A DNA stretch of 64,000 bases from Symsagittifera roscoffensis (taxonomy: Eukaryota > Xenacoelomorpha > Acoela > Convolutidae). The notes beneath the pieces were generated by a model. That model made no database searches. It was not told where the DNA came from and worked only from the letters and a program-made list of their open reading frames with translations. Positions 45,343-57,203 of this stretch are shown here, piece by piece. The position numbers and the translations under genes are program-made. The stretch spans positions 5,798,539 to 5,862,538 of the forward strand of contig NC_087070.1 in the NCBI RefSeq assembly GCF_963678635.1. Direction: 5' to 3'. How positions within the stretch are numbered: the first letter of the stretch is position 1; every line of letters begins with the position of its first letter.

Positions 45343-45920
45343 GTGTTGATAGAAGAAGTAACGGTTTGGTATTGGTTCACTGAGCCGAAGAATGAACCTA
45401 ATGCCGATAAGGTTTTCGGGTCTGAAAGGTTCTTTTTTAAGTCGGATTTTCGGACCAATGTTAATCTTAAGCCCAATGGTACTTTGAATTCCAACTATTT
45501 TGAAGAAAGCAAATTTTTTTCACTATTTAATCACCATTCTATCGTTTTCAAGTGAATAATTTTCAAATCATAATTTGGGTTTATGCAAGTCCGTTGGAAC
45601 TCCCCATGTCCACGAGAATTGGTTTTGCCGCCCACCATAAAATTGCGTTGTTTGCAGGTGATCTTGCATACTTTTTTTGACTATGCATAATTTAAATCGG
45701 AACTGCAGAATCAAACTTCACCGGACTTTTTGTTTGAGAGATGTAATGCTAGATTGTCGACACTTTTTTGAATTTTTGGTATTTGACATTTGTTTTTGAA
45801 TATCTGTTTGCTACGCAGTTTTGAATCTAAAGCTATTTTTGTCGCACCATTTTTTTGTAACCACTATTGGGCTTCGAAAACGATCTTTGACGCATTCGTC
45901 TAACTTGACGATGTACCGAG
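45343..45920 (-). pseudogene. Reverse transcriptase remnant of the second gypsy-type element
   Basis: On the minus strand 45920-45838 reads IVKLDECVKDRFRSPIVVTK, an RT finger segment. Frameshifted sequence then includes KSGEV and a DLNYA-like catalytic region. 45555-45343 contains LSALGSFFGSVNQY, the connection motif just after the catalytic core. Frames change several times, and no complete YxDD box was identified. Confidence 0.5.
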
Positions 45921-46109
45921 CCATTTCCACGTTTTTCAGTTCGGTATTTACGCTATATAGCAGGTGTAAATGTACCTTTTACCTTTGGATTGCATTAATT
46001 TGAACGGTGGTCAAAATAAGTAGTTTTTTTTGTCCGACGGGACTTTTTCCGATTGTGTTAAAGAGATTGTTACAAAATTTGAGCAGGTTTAATTTTATAT
46101 CTTTAAGTA

Positions 46110-46539
46110 CATTCGATTTACAGGATTTAGAAAAAACAGACCTTGTTGAAAATTTTAAAATTTATTTAAACTTTTTTTTAGATCGGCCAAATCAATTTTC
46201 TGAGCTTTAGCAAATCACTAGAAATACTTTGTTTTGACCAAAATTTGTTCGCCACAGGCAACTTTTTCAAAAAACGGGCCAAAAAAGCATTTTTGGGCAT
46301 TTTTTTGGAAAATTGTGACCAAAAAATCTCGTTTTTTTTTCGGCGAGCGCTCGCCCCTCATAATATTATAAAATGGCGCCATAATATTATAAATTGGCGC
46401 CCCTCATAATAATATAAATTGGTAGGTCAGTCTATTCAAAAGTAGATATTTCAAATTGGTACAATGGGGGGACCTTTTAGGTCGGCAGGGGGTCGAATCC
46501 CTGAGGGAGGCCGCCCGCCCCTCAGAAATCCGCTACTTG
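46110..46539 (+). mobile_element. hAT-like MITE (family B) inside the gypsy remnant
   Basis: The right end is AAATCCGCTACTTG at 46526-46539. The core has TAGATCGGCCAAATCAATTT, GAAAAAACGGGCCAAAAAAG, TTGTGACCAAAAAATC and GGCGAGCGCTC. The interior holds a small tandem repeat of ATAATATTATAAATTGGCGC-type text (46352-46423). The left end is eroded near 46110. Confidence 0.65.
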
Positions 46540-46927
46540 GCTGGAACAATGTCTCGGAGCAATTTCAATCCTTCAATGATTGGTCGTTTTCAAGAAAACA
46601 TCCTTCGCGACGGTATTATTTATTTCAATCTAATAATGATTTCTCGCTGAAGCCACAATGCGGTGCACCAATTTTCGTGTCTACAGGAAAAATCTTCAAA
46701 AGTGGGTTCAACTCGTGAATGACAGTTTGATTTAAGAAATTGACTGGGACTGCCGAGTTCACTGGATTGTTCATTCTTACAATTGTTTCTTAACGGAGTC
46801 CGATATTTATAAACTTTTTCGTTTCGAGGCCGTTATTGTCGTAGAGGGATCTAAAGTTAAGTACAGAATAATTGGGGTCGTCGATGGTTTTTGCTTCCGT
46901 CCAAGCGTTCATCACATCACAAAATTT

Positions 46928-47444
46928 AATTTCTTCAATCGTAGTTGGTCCCGATGGGAAATCATGATATTTCTAATTATATACTTTTTCTTCTACACTA
47001 TTTACAGTCAATTTTCTTGCTTTGAAATTAAACAACGTTTTTTGAAATGATTCTTTTTTTACAAATGCTCTATGCAGTTCGCTTCGTTGGGCAAATGTTT
47101 ATATGACCCTTGGTAAGCGGGTTAGCACAGAGAAGAGCTAGGTTTTAACAATCAAGATTAGTCCTTTTTGACAGGTTAAATTCCAAAATTCAATTTCTTC
47201 AATCGTAGTTGGTCCCGATGGGAAATCATGATATTTCTGATTATATACTTTTATATCTACACTATTTACAGTCAATTTTCTTGCTTTGACATTACACAAA
47301 GTTTTTTGAAATGATTCTTTTTTTACAAATGCTCTATGCAATTCGCTTCGTTGGGCAAATGTTTATATGACCCTTGGTAAGCGGGTTAGCACAGAGAAGA
47401 GCTAGGTTTTAACATTCAAGATTAGTCCTTTTTGACAGGTTAAA
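46928..47444. repeat. 264-bp tandem duplication in the gypsy remnant
   Basis: 46928-47180 and 47192-47444 are nearly identical, sharing ATCGTAGTTGGTCCCGATGG, GCTCTATGCA(G/A)TTCGCTTCG and AAGCGGGTTAGCACAGAGAA, with about half a dozen differences. In the minus strand both are partly open in frame. Confidence 0.92.
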
Positions 47445-47857
47445 ACCCTGACACACAATTTCTTGGTTGTCAGAGTTTGACATGTTAATGAGTTTGAGGT
47501 GAAAAAAAAACTCATTTTTCCTAAACAATGTTCGCCTTGTTTAATGCATCATTGTACTCCTCTCTCACTCTTTCTCACTAAGTCTGAAAATGTTTCCCAT
47601 AATTAATCGCAAGACTTTCGTTTTTTCGGTATTCTGTTTTCTGCTTATTAATTTTTACCATTTTTAGATGATGTTTGACAGTTTCAAAAGTGCAGAATTT
47701 AGAAGTTCGACGGTCACTTTTGAAATGACAGATAGATTTTCACACACGGGTACTTTTCTGAGAAAACAAATTACTTTTCATCCTAGGGCCAAGTAGAGTA
47801 TCGATCTGCTTTTTTCATCTGCCTCGTTTCTTCTCATGTCACCAAATGTTACGACTT

Positions 47858-48240
47858 CTAGCAAGTGTAAGGGTAGCCTTCTTTGTTTGGTTTGCATTGC
47901 ATTGTAAATGGAGTGTAAGCATGAGTGATTTTTCTATCTAACGGCATTTTTGCATTTTTGGTAACGAGGTCATGAAAATGTTTGTACAGATTCAATTTTA
48001 CTTTTTCATGTAGATTAGGTTTACAGGATACTGGAAGTGACACATTATCGTTGAGCTGAATCATTGTCCTGTTCAAGAATATTTTGATCTCGACCAAAGA
48101 ATTTCACTCCGACAATAAATTTCCCAATAATATTCATCGTATCGTTAGTCAAGCTACAATACATTCCACGAGTTTTTGTTCCTACAAGTATCTTTAAAAG
48201 TGGGTTCCTCACTTTCAACTCGTGAAAACTAATTGTGAGT
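47858..48240 (-). pseudogene. Protease and RT N-terminal-like fragments
   Basis: 48240-48120 reads LVGTKTRGMYCSLTNDTMNI then GKFIVGVKF, resembling the strand pair of retropepsins before RT in gypsy elements. 48097-47858 reads KPNLHEKVKLNLYKHFHDLV then TPFTMQCKPNKEGYPYTC, resembling the approach to RT. The two are in different frames. Assignment rests on motif resemblance only. Confidence 0.4.
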
Positions 48241-48530
48241 TTGAGGTGATTAAAACATTCTTTTCCATCGATGATTGCCTGATTTAATGCATCCCTTGGA
48301 TTTTTGTTTCTGATAGAGGCCTCCTTTGAAGATTGCAGCTTTTCATTGAAAAAGAAGACATCTCGTATCCAATATTACTCGGCATTACTCCTGTATCACA
48401 TGTTCTCTCTCAGTGAAACTGCTCCCCAGAACTGCTCGTTAGACTCTCGTTTTTTCTGTTTTCTGCTTTTTAGTTTATACCGTGCCTAAGTGATTATTGA
48501 CGGTTTCACGATGAAATTGATCTTAGCAAA

Positions 48531-49908
48531 AAGCAATTCGTTGCGGAAAAAAAAAACAATGAAAAAATGGTTTCATAGGCAATATTTTGACTGCATACTC
48601 TTCTTTGAAACAGCTTTATTCTAGCAGTTTTGGATCTAATTAACTACTTGGATCACCCCCTATGTTAACCCAGGTAATGAACTGTGCAGTTTGGCTCATC
48701 TAGCGGTGCGATGTTCTTTGAAAAATGTTTTTGACTTAAGTATATTTCATAGTTGTTGACTGATTCTCATTTTGGGTAATTAACATGATATTGAGAATGA
48801 GCAAAATTTAAAATTTCTTCAAACTAGAGAAAATCAAAAATACACCGCCTCTTTAGGTCTCCCGTGTTCGGAACGTATCAGTAAAATTTTTCAACTTGGG
48901 TTTCTTTTTGATGAAGTCACTCTTTTTTTTCATTGTGCCAAACTGGCTTTTGAAAAATACGAACGCATTAGAAAAAATAATTATTTTCCATCTTGTTTTC
49001 AGACTTGTCCACTGAATTACACAAGTGTTGAATAGCTATAAATAAAACTAACTAATGAAAAAATGATATTTCTGTTGGCTACTCATTTTGAAACTCAAAA
49101 AATAATTATCCTCTCTGAAAATAAAGTACCCCTACTATTTTGATGTATCGATTTTAATTTGGTACTTGATAAACGAAGAAGAAGTATTTATAGATTGGTG
49201 TGACCCTAGTGAATATCTTTTGATTTTGTATAATGTGGTATTTTGGGATAAACAACTAACTGATCGAAAATTGTTCTCTAGACTATTTTTACCATGATTG
49301 GTATCCCTTTTTTGTTTTGTAATCATGATTGACCAAATTTTACCGCTTGTTCAAGACCAATTCAACGTTTTGTATACGTGATACTCAGAAACAAGCCTTC
49401 ATCAACCTTCCTTTTTGTTCATATTTGCTGTTCTAACGACTGAAAGTGGAGAGAAAATTTGTCTTTGGGTTGTTTCTTCTTTGTTTCTTGTGAACACTAA
49501 TCTGAAATTTAGTATTTTTAGTCTAATTTCAAGCAAATAAAGCAATCGAATATGTTCGTTAAAAAATTGGTCTTGTAGGCTTAAAAAGGAGTGTACTTGA
49601 AAAAAAAACTCAATTGTGAAATTTAAGTTAGCGTTTCACTGGCAATAAAAAACTTCAGAAAAATGAAACACTTTTGTGCAAAGAAATTACAAAAAAAATT
49701 TGGGAATCATTTTCGAATTGGTTTTTCCACTTTTTAGGTTCAAATTGTTTTTGTAAACAATCGCTGTTAAAAATACCTAAATCACTAGCGTTTCATTCAT
49801 TCGTACTTATTTGATATCCTAAAACATGACAACAATATGCAAACGACCATTCTATTTTTTAATTTTTTCATAACAAAGACTAAAGATTATGTGTTACTTG
49901 TGAAAAAG
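48531..49908. other. AT-rich spacer
   Basis: A 63-codon minus frame at 49135-49326 is the only notable frame. No domain or repeat recognised. Confidence 0.4.
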
Positions 49909-50100
49909 AGCTTATAATTCAAACTTCAATTTTGGTAAAGTTACATTTTGCAAATGTTTAACCAAACTTTGCCAATGGTGTGAGACTTTTTTTAGGTAAA
50001 AAATTATCAAACAAATAATTGCTTAGTTGTTACTTTCTAAGCGACATATTTGCAAAAGAAGCTTATAGTTCAAACTTCAATTTTGGTAAGCTGATTATTT
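49909..50100. repeat. Direct repeat pair, 150 bp apart
   Basis: AGCTTATAATTCAAACTTCAATTTTGGTAA-type text occurs at 49909 and again at 50059 with one or two changes. The second copy runs into the gap. Confidence 0.8.
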
Positions 50101-50114
50101 TGTGAAAAAAATTG

Positions 50115-50314
50115 NNNNNNNNNNNNNNNNNNNNNNNNNNNNNNNNNNNNNNNNNNNNNNNNNNNNNNNNNNNNNNNNNNNNNNNNNNNNNNNNNNNNNN
50201 NNNNNNNNNNNNNNNNNNNNNNNNNNNNNNNNNNNNNNNNNNNNNNNNNNNNNNNNNNNNNNNNNNNNNNNNNNNNNNNNNNNNNNNNNNNNNNNNNNNN
50301 NNNNNNNNNNNNNN
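50115..50314. other. Assembly gap of 200 N
   Basis: Fixed-size gap. It lies where the left part of a family B MITE should be, so a repeat probably broke the assembly. Confidence 0.98.
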
Positions 50315-50755
50315 ATATGAAACCAACCAACAGGTTAAAAAGACCAGAAATTACCAGAAAAACCCTGCAAGCAAATTTAAAACCAACCAACAGATTAAAA
50401 AGACGCTTTTAGAACCGAAAAAAATTGACCAAAATTGACGTTTTTTGGCGCTCAAGAATAACTTATATTGGCGCCGAAGTGCCTTTTAAACAATTTTAGG
50501 GTCAGTCAGCCAAAAAATAGTATATCTCGTAATAATATAGATATGTCGAAATAGCACAAAGGGTGACTCTTTGGGTCGGCAGAGGGTCGAATCACTGAGT
50601 GTCTGCCACCCCTGCCCCCTTAAATCCGCTACTGTGTACATAAATACACATAATGTCAAGGAGTTTCTCGAGGGGGCTGATTTTCGAAAAAGTTTTCCCT
50701 TTTTTTTAGGTCAACCAAATTAATTTTCTGGTGCTCCCAGAATGCTAAAGTTACA
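50315..50755 (+). mobile_element. Family B (hAT-like MITE), right part, followed by a second partial copy
   Basis: From the gap to 50634 the sequence has a repeated AACCAACCAACAG(G/A)TTAAAAAGAC phrase (50319 and 50380), the TTGACCAAAATTGACG and GGCGC words, GGTCGGCAGAGGGTCGAATC and the terminus AAATCCGCTACTG. A second left-part copy follows at about 50655-50755 (AGGTCAACCAAATTAATTTT, CTCCCAGAA). Confidence 0.6.
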
Positions 50756-53700
50756 CCATAAATATAAACTATTTTCTCTGCGGCCCGCAATAATTTTTTC
50801 TGAAAGTGGAAAAAATATATAGAAAAAACTGCAAAAACAGAAAACCAATGAAAACTGAGCATTTCAATGTTTTTTTGTCAAAAACAATTAATTACTTGCT
50901 CTCAAATGTCAATAAGTCGTCATTCTTGTCAATATACGAGTACGCTTCATAAAAAAAAGAAACTCTAAAATTGTCAATTTACAAAATAAAATTCAATTTT
51001 GTGTAATATTCCACTTGAAAACTTTCCATATGTTTTACAAACTCCGCCCTTGAATAAACAAAATATACGAAGTGTCAGTCTTTTTACGGTTATGCTTCTG
51101 ACAGGTTCTAAATTTGATTTTTCATGTTTTTGGCTCAAAGTCTTCAATTTTAATCCAATTATGTTTGCTTTCTCCTTTGCGCTGTGTGACCTAGTAGCAA
51201 AAACATTAATCAATTAACAGATTTGAATTGACCGAAACACGATACAATCAGATATTAGTGCGTTGTTGTTAAAGAAAACAACATATCGGTCGTTATAAAG
51301 TTATAACATACCTGCTGTAAGCCCCCACCCCTCTCTCTAATCTTCCAAAAAAAAATATTTTTTTTTCATTGTTTTTGTCTATGCAGTCAAGAAAAAATTA
51401 TTTTTGGAAACCATTCTCATTTTTTCGAACTTTTGAGATTAAAACTAAATAAATAGTTCTTTTCCTTCTTCTTTTTATAATTTCGATAACTATAATGTAA
51501 TTACTTTGTACTTTCGGCTGATTTATATGGTAGCCCGTTTATATACCAATACCACCCAAATTATTTTTCTTCGGGGCAATTTTTTGATTACTCGCTTCAC
51601 TTACAAGTTAGAGTGCTCCCAAATCTAATTCTTTTGAAGTCCATTTGATCTAGCCTCGAGTTTGTTTAAAATTATCCCATAAAACTCGAAATTTGGTCTC
51701 CAAATATCTGTTGTTTACTCTATTTCTTCTGGTTATAAATGAGACTCTGACTAAAATTGCAGAATAGTTGCAGAATTCATCAGATATTTTATTTGGTGAA
51801 GTTCTTTGATCAATCAATGTCAATAAAATTGCAATTTTATTGGAAAAAGTGAAATTCGAATTGTTTTGACCCGTTTTTCAGACGTTAAATCCTAATTCGC
51901 CTCCAGCTCTTTCATAAACATGCCATTCTATCGTGATATAAAGTTTGCCTAACAATTAATTTGGTTTCTAAAAGCCACATAACTATCAAAAATTTTCGAA
52001 AAAGTCAAACTTAAAATGGAAAAAAAATGGTTGCGAGCTGATTTAATTACAGGAAGTTTGCTCCGTAATTTCACTAGGCCAATTGATTAAAATGGAAGTT
52101 CGGCGAATTGAAGTTCAGCCAAATGAACAAAAAAATTCCTAACTTTCCAGAAAGCCTTACCTATTTTGCGAGCTTTGATTTACAAATCTGCTGAATTGTT
52201 TTCGTATTTCGACCTAAGTGGAAATATCCCTAGCTGTTGCGTGTTGTTATTTGTCCCTTCGCAACCTCAAATGTTCAAGCGTTTTGTTTTGTTAGCCCAA
52301 CACACATAATTTCAGTTATTGTGCGGATCTGATTTGAAACTGCAGGCGGGACTCTTGAAACTCTTCAGATTGCGAACCACTAATTGAGGCTTGATTCATA
52401 AATTGACACTGAAAAGATACCAGTTCACTTTTCTTAACAAAGGTATCACGCTGCTCTCAAATCTGTTCACCCCAAGGGACTCTGCACCCAAAACCACGAA
52501 AGATCACATTTCGCGGACGGATGCTATTATACACGGACGGTTTAACTTCCATTCTAATTCAGTAATTTTGAACTCAAATTAACACAATTTAAATTCCAGT
52601 TATCAAATGTCTGATTTAAAGGTGAATCGATTTTGAATGATATTTACTTGAACAGTTGTAAAAAATAGCGCATTGAAGAAACTGTACAACCACGCACCCC
52701 CCTCCCCTAAACACTTTGATAAACCCCCCCCCCCCTCCCCTAAACACTCACTCATTTATCAATTTATAAAGTCTAATTTTTGGAAGCCAGTTTAAAAATT
52801 TTCTGAAGTAGCTTTATGCGCCAATGTTTAATGAAACAAAGAAGCAAAAAATTGTAAAGACTTCTCCATAAGAGAGTGCAAACATTTTTTTCTGCAATAC
52901 TTTGCCACCGAAATATTGAAAAAATTGGATTTCATCTGATATCCTTAACAGTATACCCCTCTTCCTGGATCAGCTCCCTAAAATGATAAAGTTTTATCGA
53001 ATTTGATATTTTGTGTAATTTGAGTTGCTCCTTATTAATTTCCTGAATCGCTATCTTTGATGAAGCGGTATATGCAACATCTCAGTTTCAAAGAAGGTGT
53101 TCTTTTTAATTTCAAAGTTGTATATTGCAAATTAAACCGCTAATTAAAAAAAAAAAAACAAAAACTGAAGATAAATCCTTAAACATTATTTTAATTTGAT
53201 TCTTATTTTTATTCATTATTTTTATTCGCTCCAATGTATTCAAAATGTGCATGTGTCGGAGGATTTGTCAAACTTTTCAACATTTTTTGTCAACTTCTTT
53301 TAGAATCCACAATTTTTTTTTCAAAAATGCGATAAAACTGCCGCTTTGGTTCATTTTCCATAGAATATAAGTCCCACAAACACGGTCCCAAACAGTAGAT
53401 ATAGGAAATATTCAATAAAAATTGATTCGATTAAATAAAAGCTGAAAAAAGGAATTCAATAATATTCCCCCTCCACCACCAGCACAACTTAAAACTTTTA
53501 ATGACACAAAATGAAAAAGCATGACACAAAACAAACTCTGGTACAAAAAAGATTGACCAGACTTACAACGTTGGACCGAACTTAACAAAAACAATCATTT
53601 TAGATTACGTCTTTGTTTAATGGTGTGAAAAATTCATTATTTCTGTCTCGTATGAAAAACAGCGACTGAACTTCGCTCTACTTTTTAATGGCGATTTTAT

Positions 53701-53920
53701 ATACCATTGATTTGTATTAACTGTTACACTGCGGCGAAGTTGATTAATCAATATTTTCATTTTTCTACTTATTCAAGAGCACTTTTAATTGTGCTCATTG
53801 AGCAAAAGTTATGCAAGCTGCAGTCCATTTTATGTAAATTTACGCATAGTGAGCTTCTTGTAAGCAAACTGGGCTGACAGATTTTGGGAAATCAAGGTAA
53901 GCATATTGTAGATATCAACA
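50756..53920. other. Spacer with a C-rich tandem repeat
   Basis: CCCCTCCCCTAAACACT is duplicated at about 52692-52748 with a C13 run between. 51490-51540 has TTTCGGCTGATTTATATGG, similar to the termini at 60888-61062. A 63-codon plus frame at 52391-52582 has no recognised domain. Confidence 0.4.
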
Positions 53921-54315
53921 CAGAAGCGGATCTAGGATTTTCTTGAAGGAGTGGGGCTGGATTTTTAAAAATGTTTTGAAATTTATCGACCTTTTTTGAG
54001 GTCGACCAAATTTCTGAGCGCTCCCAGAACACATAAAGACCCTATTTTGACAAAAAAATTTTGCACCGGAAGCAAAATTTTAGAAAAACAGGTAAAATGT
54101 CGTTTTCGGGCACTTTTTGGAAAATTTTGACCAAAAACTTGCGTTTATTTGCCGCGCGCTCCCCTTTGAAAATAGTATATATTATCGCCAAAGGCGCCTT
54201 TAGAAAAATTTTAAGCTCGTTCGGGGACCCTTTGGTTGGTGAAGGGGTTGAATTCCTGAAAAGGAAGGAAGAGGCGCCCATCCCCCCGCCCTCACCCCCT
54301 ATAAATACGCCCCTG
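53921..54315 (+). mobile_element. hAT-like MITE (family B), complete with 8-bp target duplication
   Basis: The element runs from CAGAAGCGGATCTA (53921) to ATACGCCCCTG (54315) and is flanked on both sides by TATCAACA (53913-53920 and 54316-54323). Terminal CAG-type inverted repeats and an 8-bp duplication are the hAT signature. At 395 bp it has no transposase, so it is non-autonomous. Open frames through it are incidental. Confidence 0.9.
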
Positions 54316-54820
54316 TATCAACATACAGTCGGGTCAATTAATTTTCTAACCGACCAACAAAGGTACATTAAAAGGAGCGGGGCTGAATTGGTTATCTCAT
54401 CACAGAAAAAATTGCATAAAAATTTTAACCTGGTGCACAAAAGCGGTTCTCCTTAAAAAGCCGAACAGTTCGCAAGTTGGTCTTTTTTGCTCGCGGATAA
54501 ATCATCTCAATTAATTTAGAGGATGATACAGCTCTTTTGGTTCAAATGAAATTATTTAGTAAATTTTGCTCGCAGAACTGCTCAATTTTGTCCATTTGAG
54601 CAGATAAATTCCCGATTTTTTCCAAAAAAATTAATTGCAATAAAAATGCAGCAAGTTTGCATAAGAAAATCATGGGAAAAATTTTCGATAATTACTTTTT
54701 GCGTTGATATCTACCAAAGAGCAGAGAAATAATTTCAAAATCATTATTTTTTGAATGCTTAAAATCATAGTATCTCACAGTTTTTTCTTCCGAATGTACA
54801 ATAAATAAGCAGGGGGTATT

Positions 54821-55359
54821 TTGTTCCGACTTTCGATACGAAAGTAACGGAATATTTGTGCTCGGGGTGGGTTTTTTTTTCTTCAGACAAGTTTCGACTT
54901 TTTAACTAGCCATTTTTGACGGAATTTTTCTATATCATTCAAAAGCCATTGTTGTTTTGAGCTTAAATTTGAAAAGATATTTTACCTGTGATCATTTTTC
55001 GTAAAGTTATGAGGTTTTAAAGATCGCCATTTTGGCCATTTTGACCAATTTGGGACAATTAACGCGCAATATAATTCGCGCTATTAACGCGTAAGCGGAT
55101 ATTTAATCCGTCTTATAAATCGTTCCGAATTGGTTGAACGAAGCTTATTTCTCATAATTGATTTGTTACAAGGAACGAAATCCATCTTTTTCTACTTTAT
55201 ATGGCGTGTGGGGGGATGATTTTCATAAAAAAATTCAAATTAAAAAAAAAACCATTTTATGTTATTTCATTAAATTTTTTATGTCATTACTGCTGCTCCA
55301 TAAACCTTAAAAGGCAGTCGGAACATTCAGGGCTTCGCCCTGATACGAGCAGTCTTGTT
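54821..55359 (+). mobile_element. Family A element, best-preserved copy (A9)
   Basis: The left terminus is TTGTTCCGACTTTCGATACG, with a 7-bp-stem hairpin at 54829-54845. The right part has AGTCGGAACA at 55316-55325 (reverse complement of the left end), a 6-bp-stem hairpin CAGGGC-TTC-GCCCTG at 55328-55342, then 17 nt to CAGTCTTGTT at 55359. The interior has the paired TTAACGCG words (about 55058-55090). No coding frame. Confidence 0.95.
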
Positions 55360-55624
55360 TTTATATGCAGACGAATTTTGAGTGGAAAACTGGCAGCTTG
55401 CTGTGGTTGATCCCGATATCGAAATCGATATATCGAGTCAATTAGCTATTGATGTTTAATAGGCGGCTGAAATATGAGAGCCGAAATAGCCTGCACTCAG
55501 AGTTGTTTAAAATTGAATTGAGGCAACTGATTGCTCATATCAGTTCGACTCAGTTTTCAAGACTATTTTAAAGAAATATGTGGCAATCAAAAATTATATA
55601 TCATTATAATTTGACCTAAAAATA

Positions 55625-55689
55625 GTTTGAGACCAGCTAAGGGCAGTCGGCACATGCACGATTTGGCCCTGATACAAGCAGTACTGTTT
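55625..55689 (+). mobile_element. Family A right-end fragment
   Basis: AGGGCAGTCGGCACATGCA, a degraded hairpin, GGCCCTGATACAAGCAGTACTGTTTT. Only the right terminus is preserved. Confidence 0.6.
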
Positions 55690-56496
55690 TCTTTCGAGCT
55701 TGATCGGTTTTAATTTCCCATTGTCATTTTCTGTTCTTATGAAATACTGTCAATCGCTTCAGATGTGCGTTTCAGAACTACAAAACAAAATGCGTTTCTC
55801 CGTGCTGCCTGGAGTTTTTGGTAGACCTTATAGCATACAATTGCGTGATTCTTGAATGAAATTTCAAAATGTTTTCTGATAAAAACGCTTTTTTTCTCCA
55901 AAAATTTTCAAGTCAATTGAGCTGAAAGGTGGTAGCGGATAATAAAGCCAAAAAAAACTTAAATTAGTTAAAAATTCTTTTTTACTGTTTCAAGCAAATT
56001 TTTGATAGAATTGATTTACCCGTGACACAAAAAGGAAAGCCGGAAAATTCTATTCACATTGTTCACACTGAGCGAAGTTTTTATAGGATTGAATTTATCC
56101 ATAAAATTGACAAATGAGAAAAAATCTGCAGCTTCAATGATATTTTTGTTTGACTGGCATGTTAATCAGAGCTGTATTTTGTATGTTGTCTTTGTATTGT
56201 GACATTTGATAAAAGTTTTTTTTCTTTTTTTTCTATTGCTAGAACCGAGATTGCTTAATTATCAAATGAATCACAATCAAGCTGACGGCTCTTATTTTTC
56301 TTCCTTTGTAACAATTGTAACTTTTGTAACAATCGGACAATATGAAAATTAAGTTTTTTGCAGGCGGAATGAAAGGAAAAACATCCAAGCTGACGATGAA
56401 TCAAGCCGTTTTTAAAGGTCATTCTGTCAATTTTACTAAATTCAACTTCATAAAGCCAGGAAATATTTTCGGATATAGTTCAAATCGAGTTCCTAA

Positions 56497-56618
56497 TTGT
56501 TCCGACTTTCGATAGGAAAGTAACGGAATATTTGTGCTCGGGGTGGGTTATTTGCTCCATAGACCTTAAAAGGCAGTCGGAATATTCAGGGCCTCACCCT
56601 GATACGAGCAGTCGTGTT
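56497..56618 (+). mobile_element. Family A deletion derivative, 122 bp, with flanking direct repeat (A10)
   Basis: It keeps the first ~50 bp (through GTGCTCGGGGTGGGTT) and the last ~70 bp (from GCTCCATAGACC) of the family, fused directly. AGTTCCTAAT occurs at 56488-56497 and again at 56621-56630. Both termini remain despite loss of about 420 bp, as expected of a mobile deletion derivative. Confidence 0.93.
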
Positions 56619-56638
56619 ACAGTTCCTAATAATTGCTA

Positions 56639-56708
56639 GCTGAAATTAATTATATCCCTGCGGCAGAATTGAAGCTGAAATTAATTATATCCCTGCGGCA
56701 GAATTGAA
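56639..56708. repeat. 35-bp exact tandem duplication
   Basis: GCTGAAATTAATTATATCCC plus 15 bp occurs twice without change at 56639-56673 and 56674-56708. Confidence 0.95.
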
Positions 56709-57203
56709 ATCTAATCATCGATCTTTTTCTTAGCTCAAGGTTTTCTTAAGCTAATTAGACTAGTTCTGAACAAACTCAGATCAGAAAACGGAACGCATTT
56801 TGGGTATTGCTGATACCGCTTACTTCGAAAACGGTTTTGCATAAAATAGGTCTCTAACTCAAAACTAGACTTCGCATAGTTTGAAGGGGAAACCGCTCCG
56901 AAAAAAATTTTAACCGAAACCTTCCAAAAGTCCCCTTCCCCCTAAAACTTCAATTTGTGGCCTTGGATCCGCTTTTGTTCTATACTGTAAATTCAGAACT
57001 AAAAATTGATCTTACTAAGTTGCTAAACTGTTAAATAATCTTATGTTGCTGAATATTATACGTAAGGCTCATAATATACGTAAGCCTTTCAAAGATGATT
57101 TTCCAATTTGCTGACTGAAGTTGAATTCAGAATATATAACTTATTTCGGAATAAAAACCCAATTAACAGATCGATCAGCAGAAATCAAGTTGACCAAACA
57201 CTT

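Larger units (their letters stand above)
44651..48530 (-). mobile_element. Second gypsy-type element, composite and heavily decayed
   Basis: Minus-strand fragments read from right to left: gag-like (RKQKKRESNEQFWGAV, NPRDALNQAIIDGKE; 48530-48250), protease-like (SLTNDTMNIIGKFIVGVKF), an RT N-terminal-like stretch (47858-48097), partial duplicated gag/protease-like sequence (46560-47730), RT (45590-45920), RT connection (45343-45555) and an RNase H end (44791-44982). Blocks at 47480-47720 and 48230-48530 are diverged duplicates, so two degenerate copies or an internal duplication are overlaid. Motifs differ from the element at 10-17 kb, so this is another lineage. Stops and shifts abound. Confidence 0.65.

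Noticed and set aside
46490-46515. tRNA B-box-like GGGTCGAATCCCTG
   Set aside because: It lies inside family B MITE copies (also 50585) with no A box or cloverleaf around it.
54061-54456. 131-codon plus frame
   Set aside because: It lies mostly within the hAT-like MITE with an exact target duplication and is not shared by other copies.
54821-55359. Family A as a classical Helitron
   Set aside because: The 5' end is not TC and the 3' end is not CTRR; flanking direct repeats also argue against it. Helentron-type remains possible.
54821-55359. Family A open frames (e.g. 55201-55410, 59458-59778) as genes
   Set aside because: The frames are not conserved between copies and contain stops at differing places.
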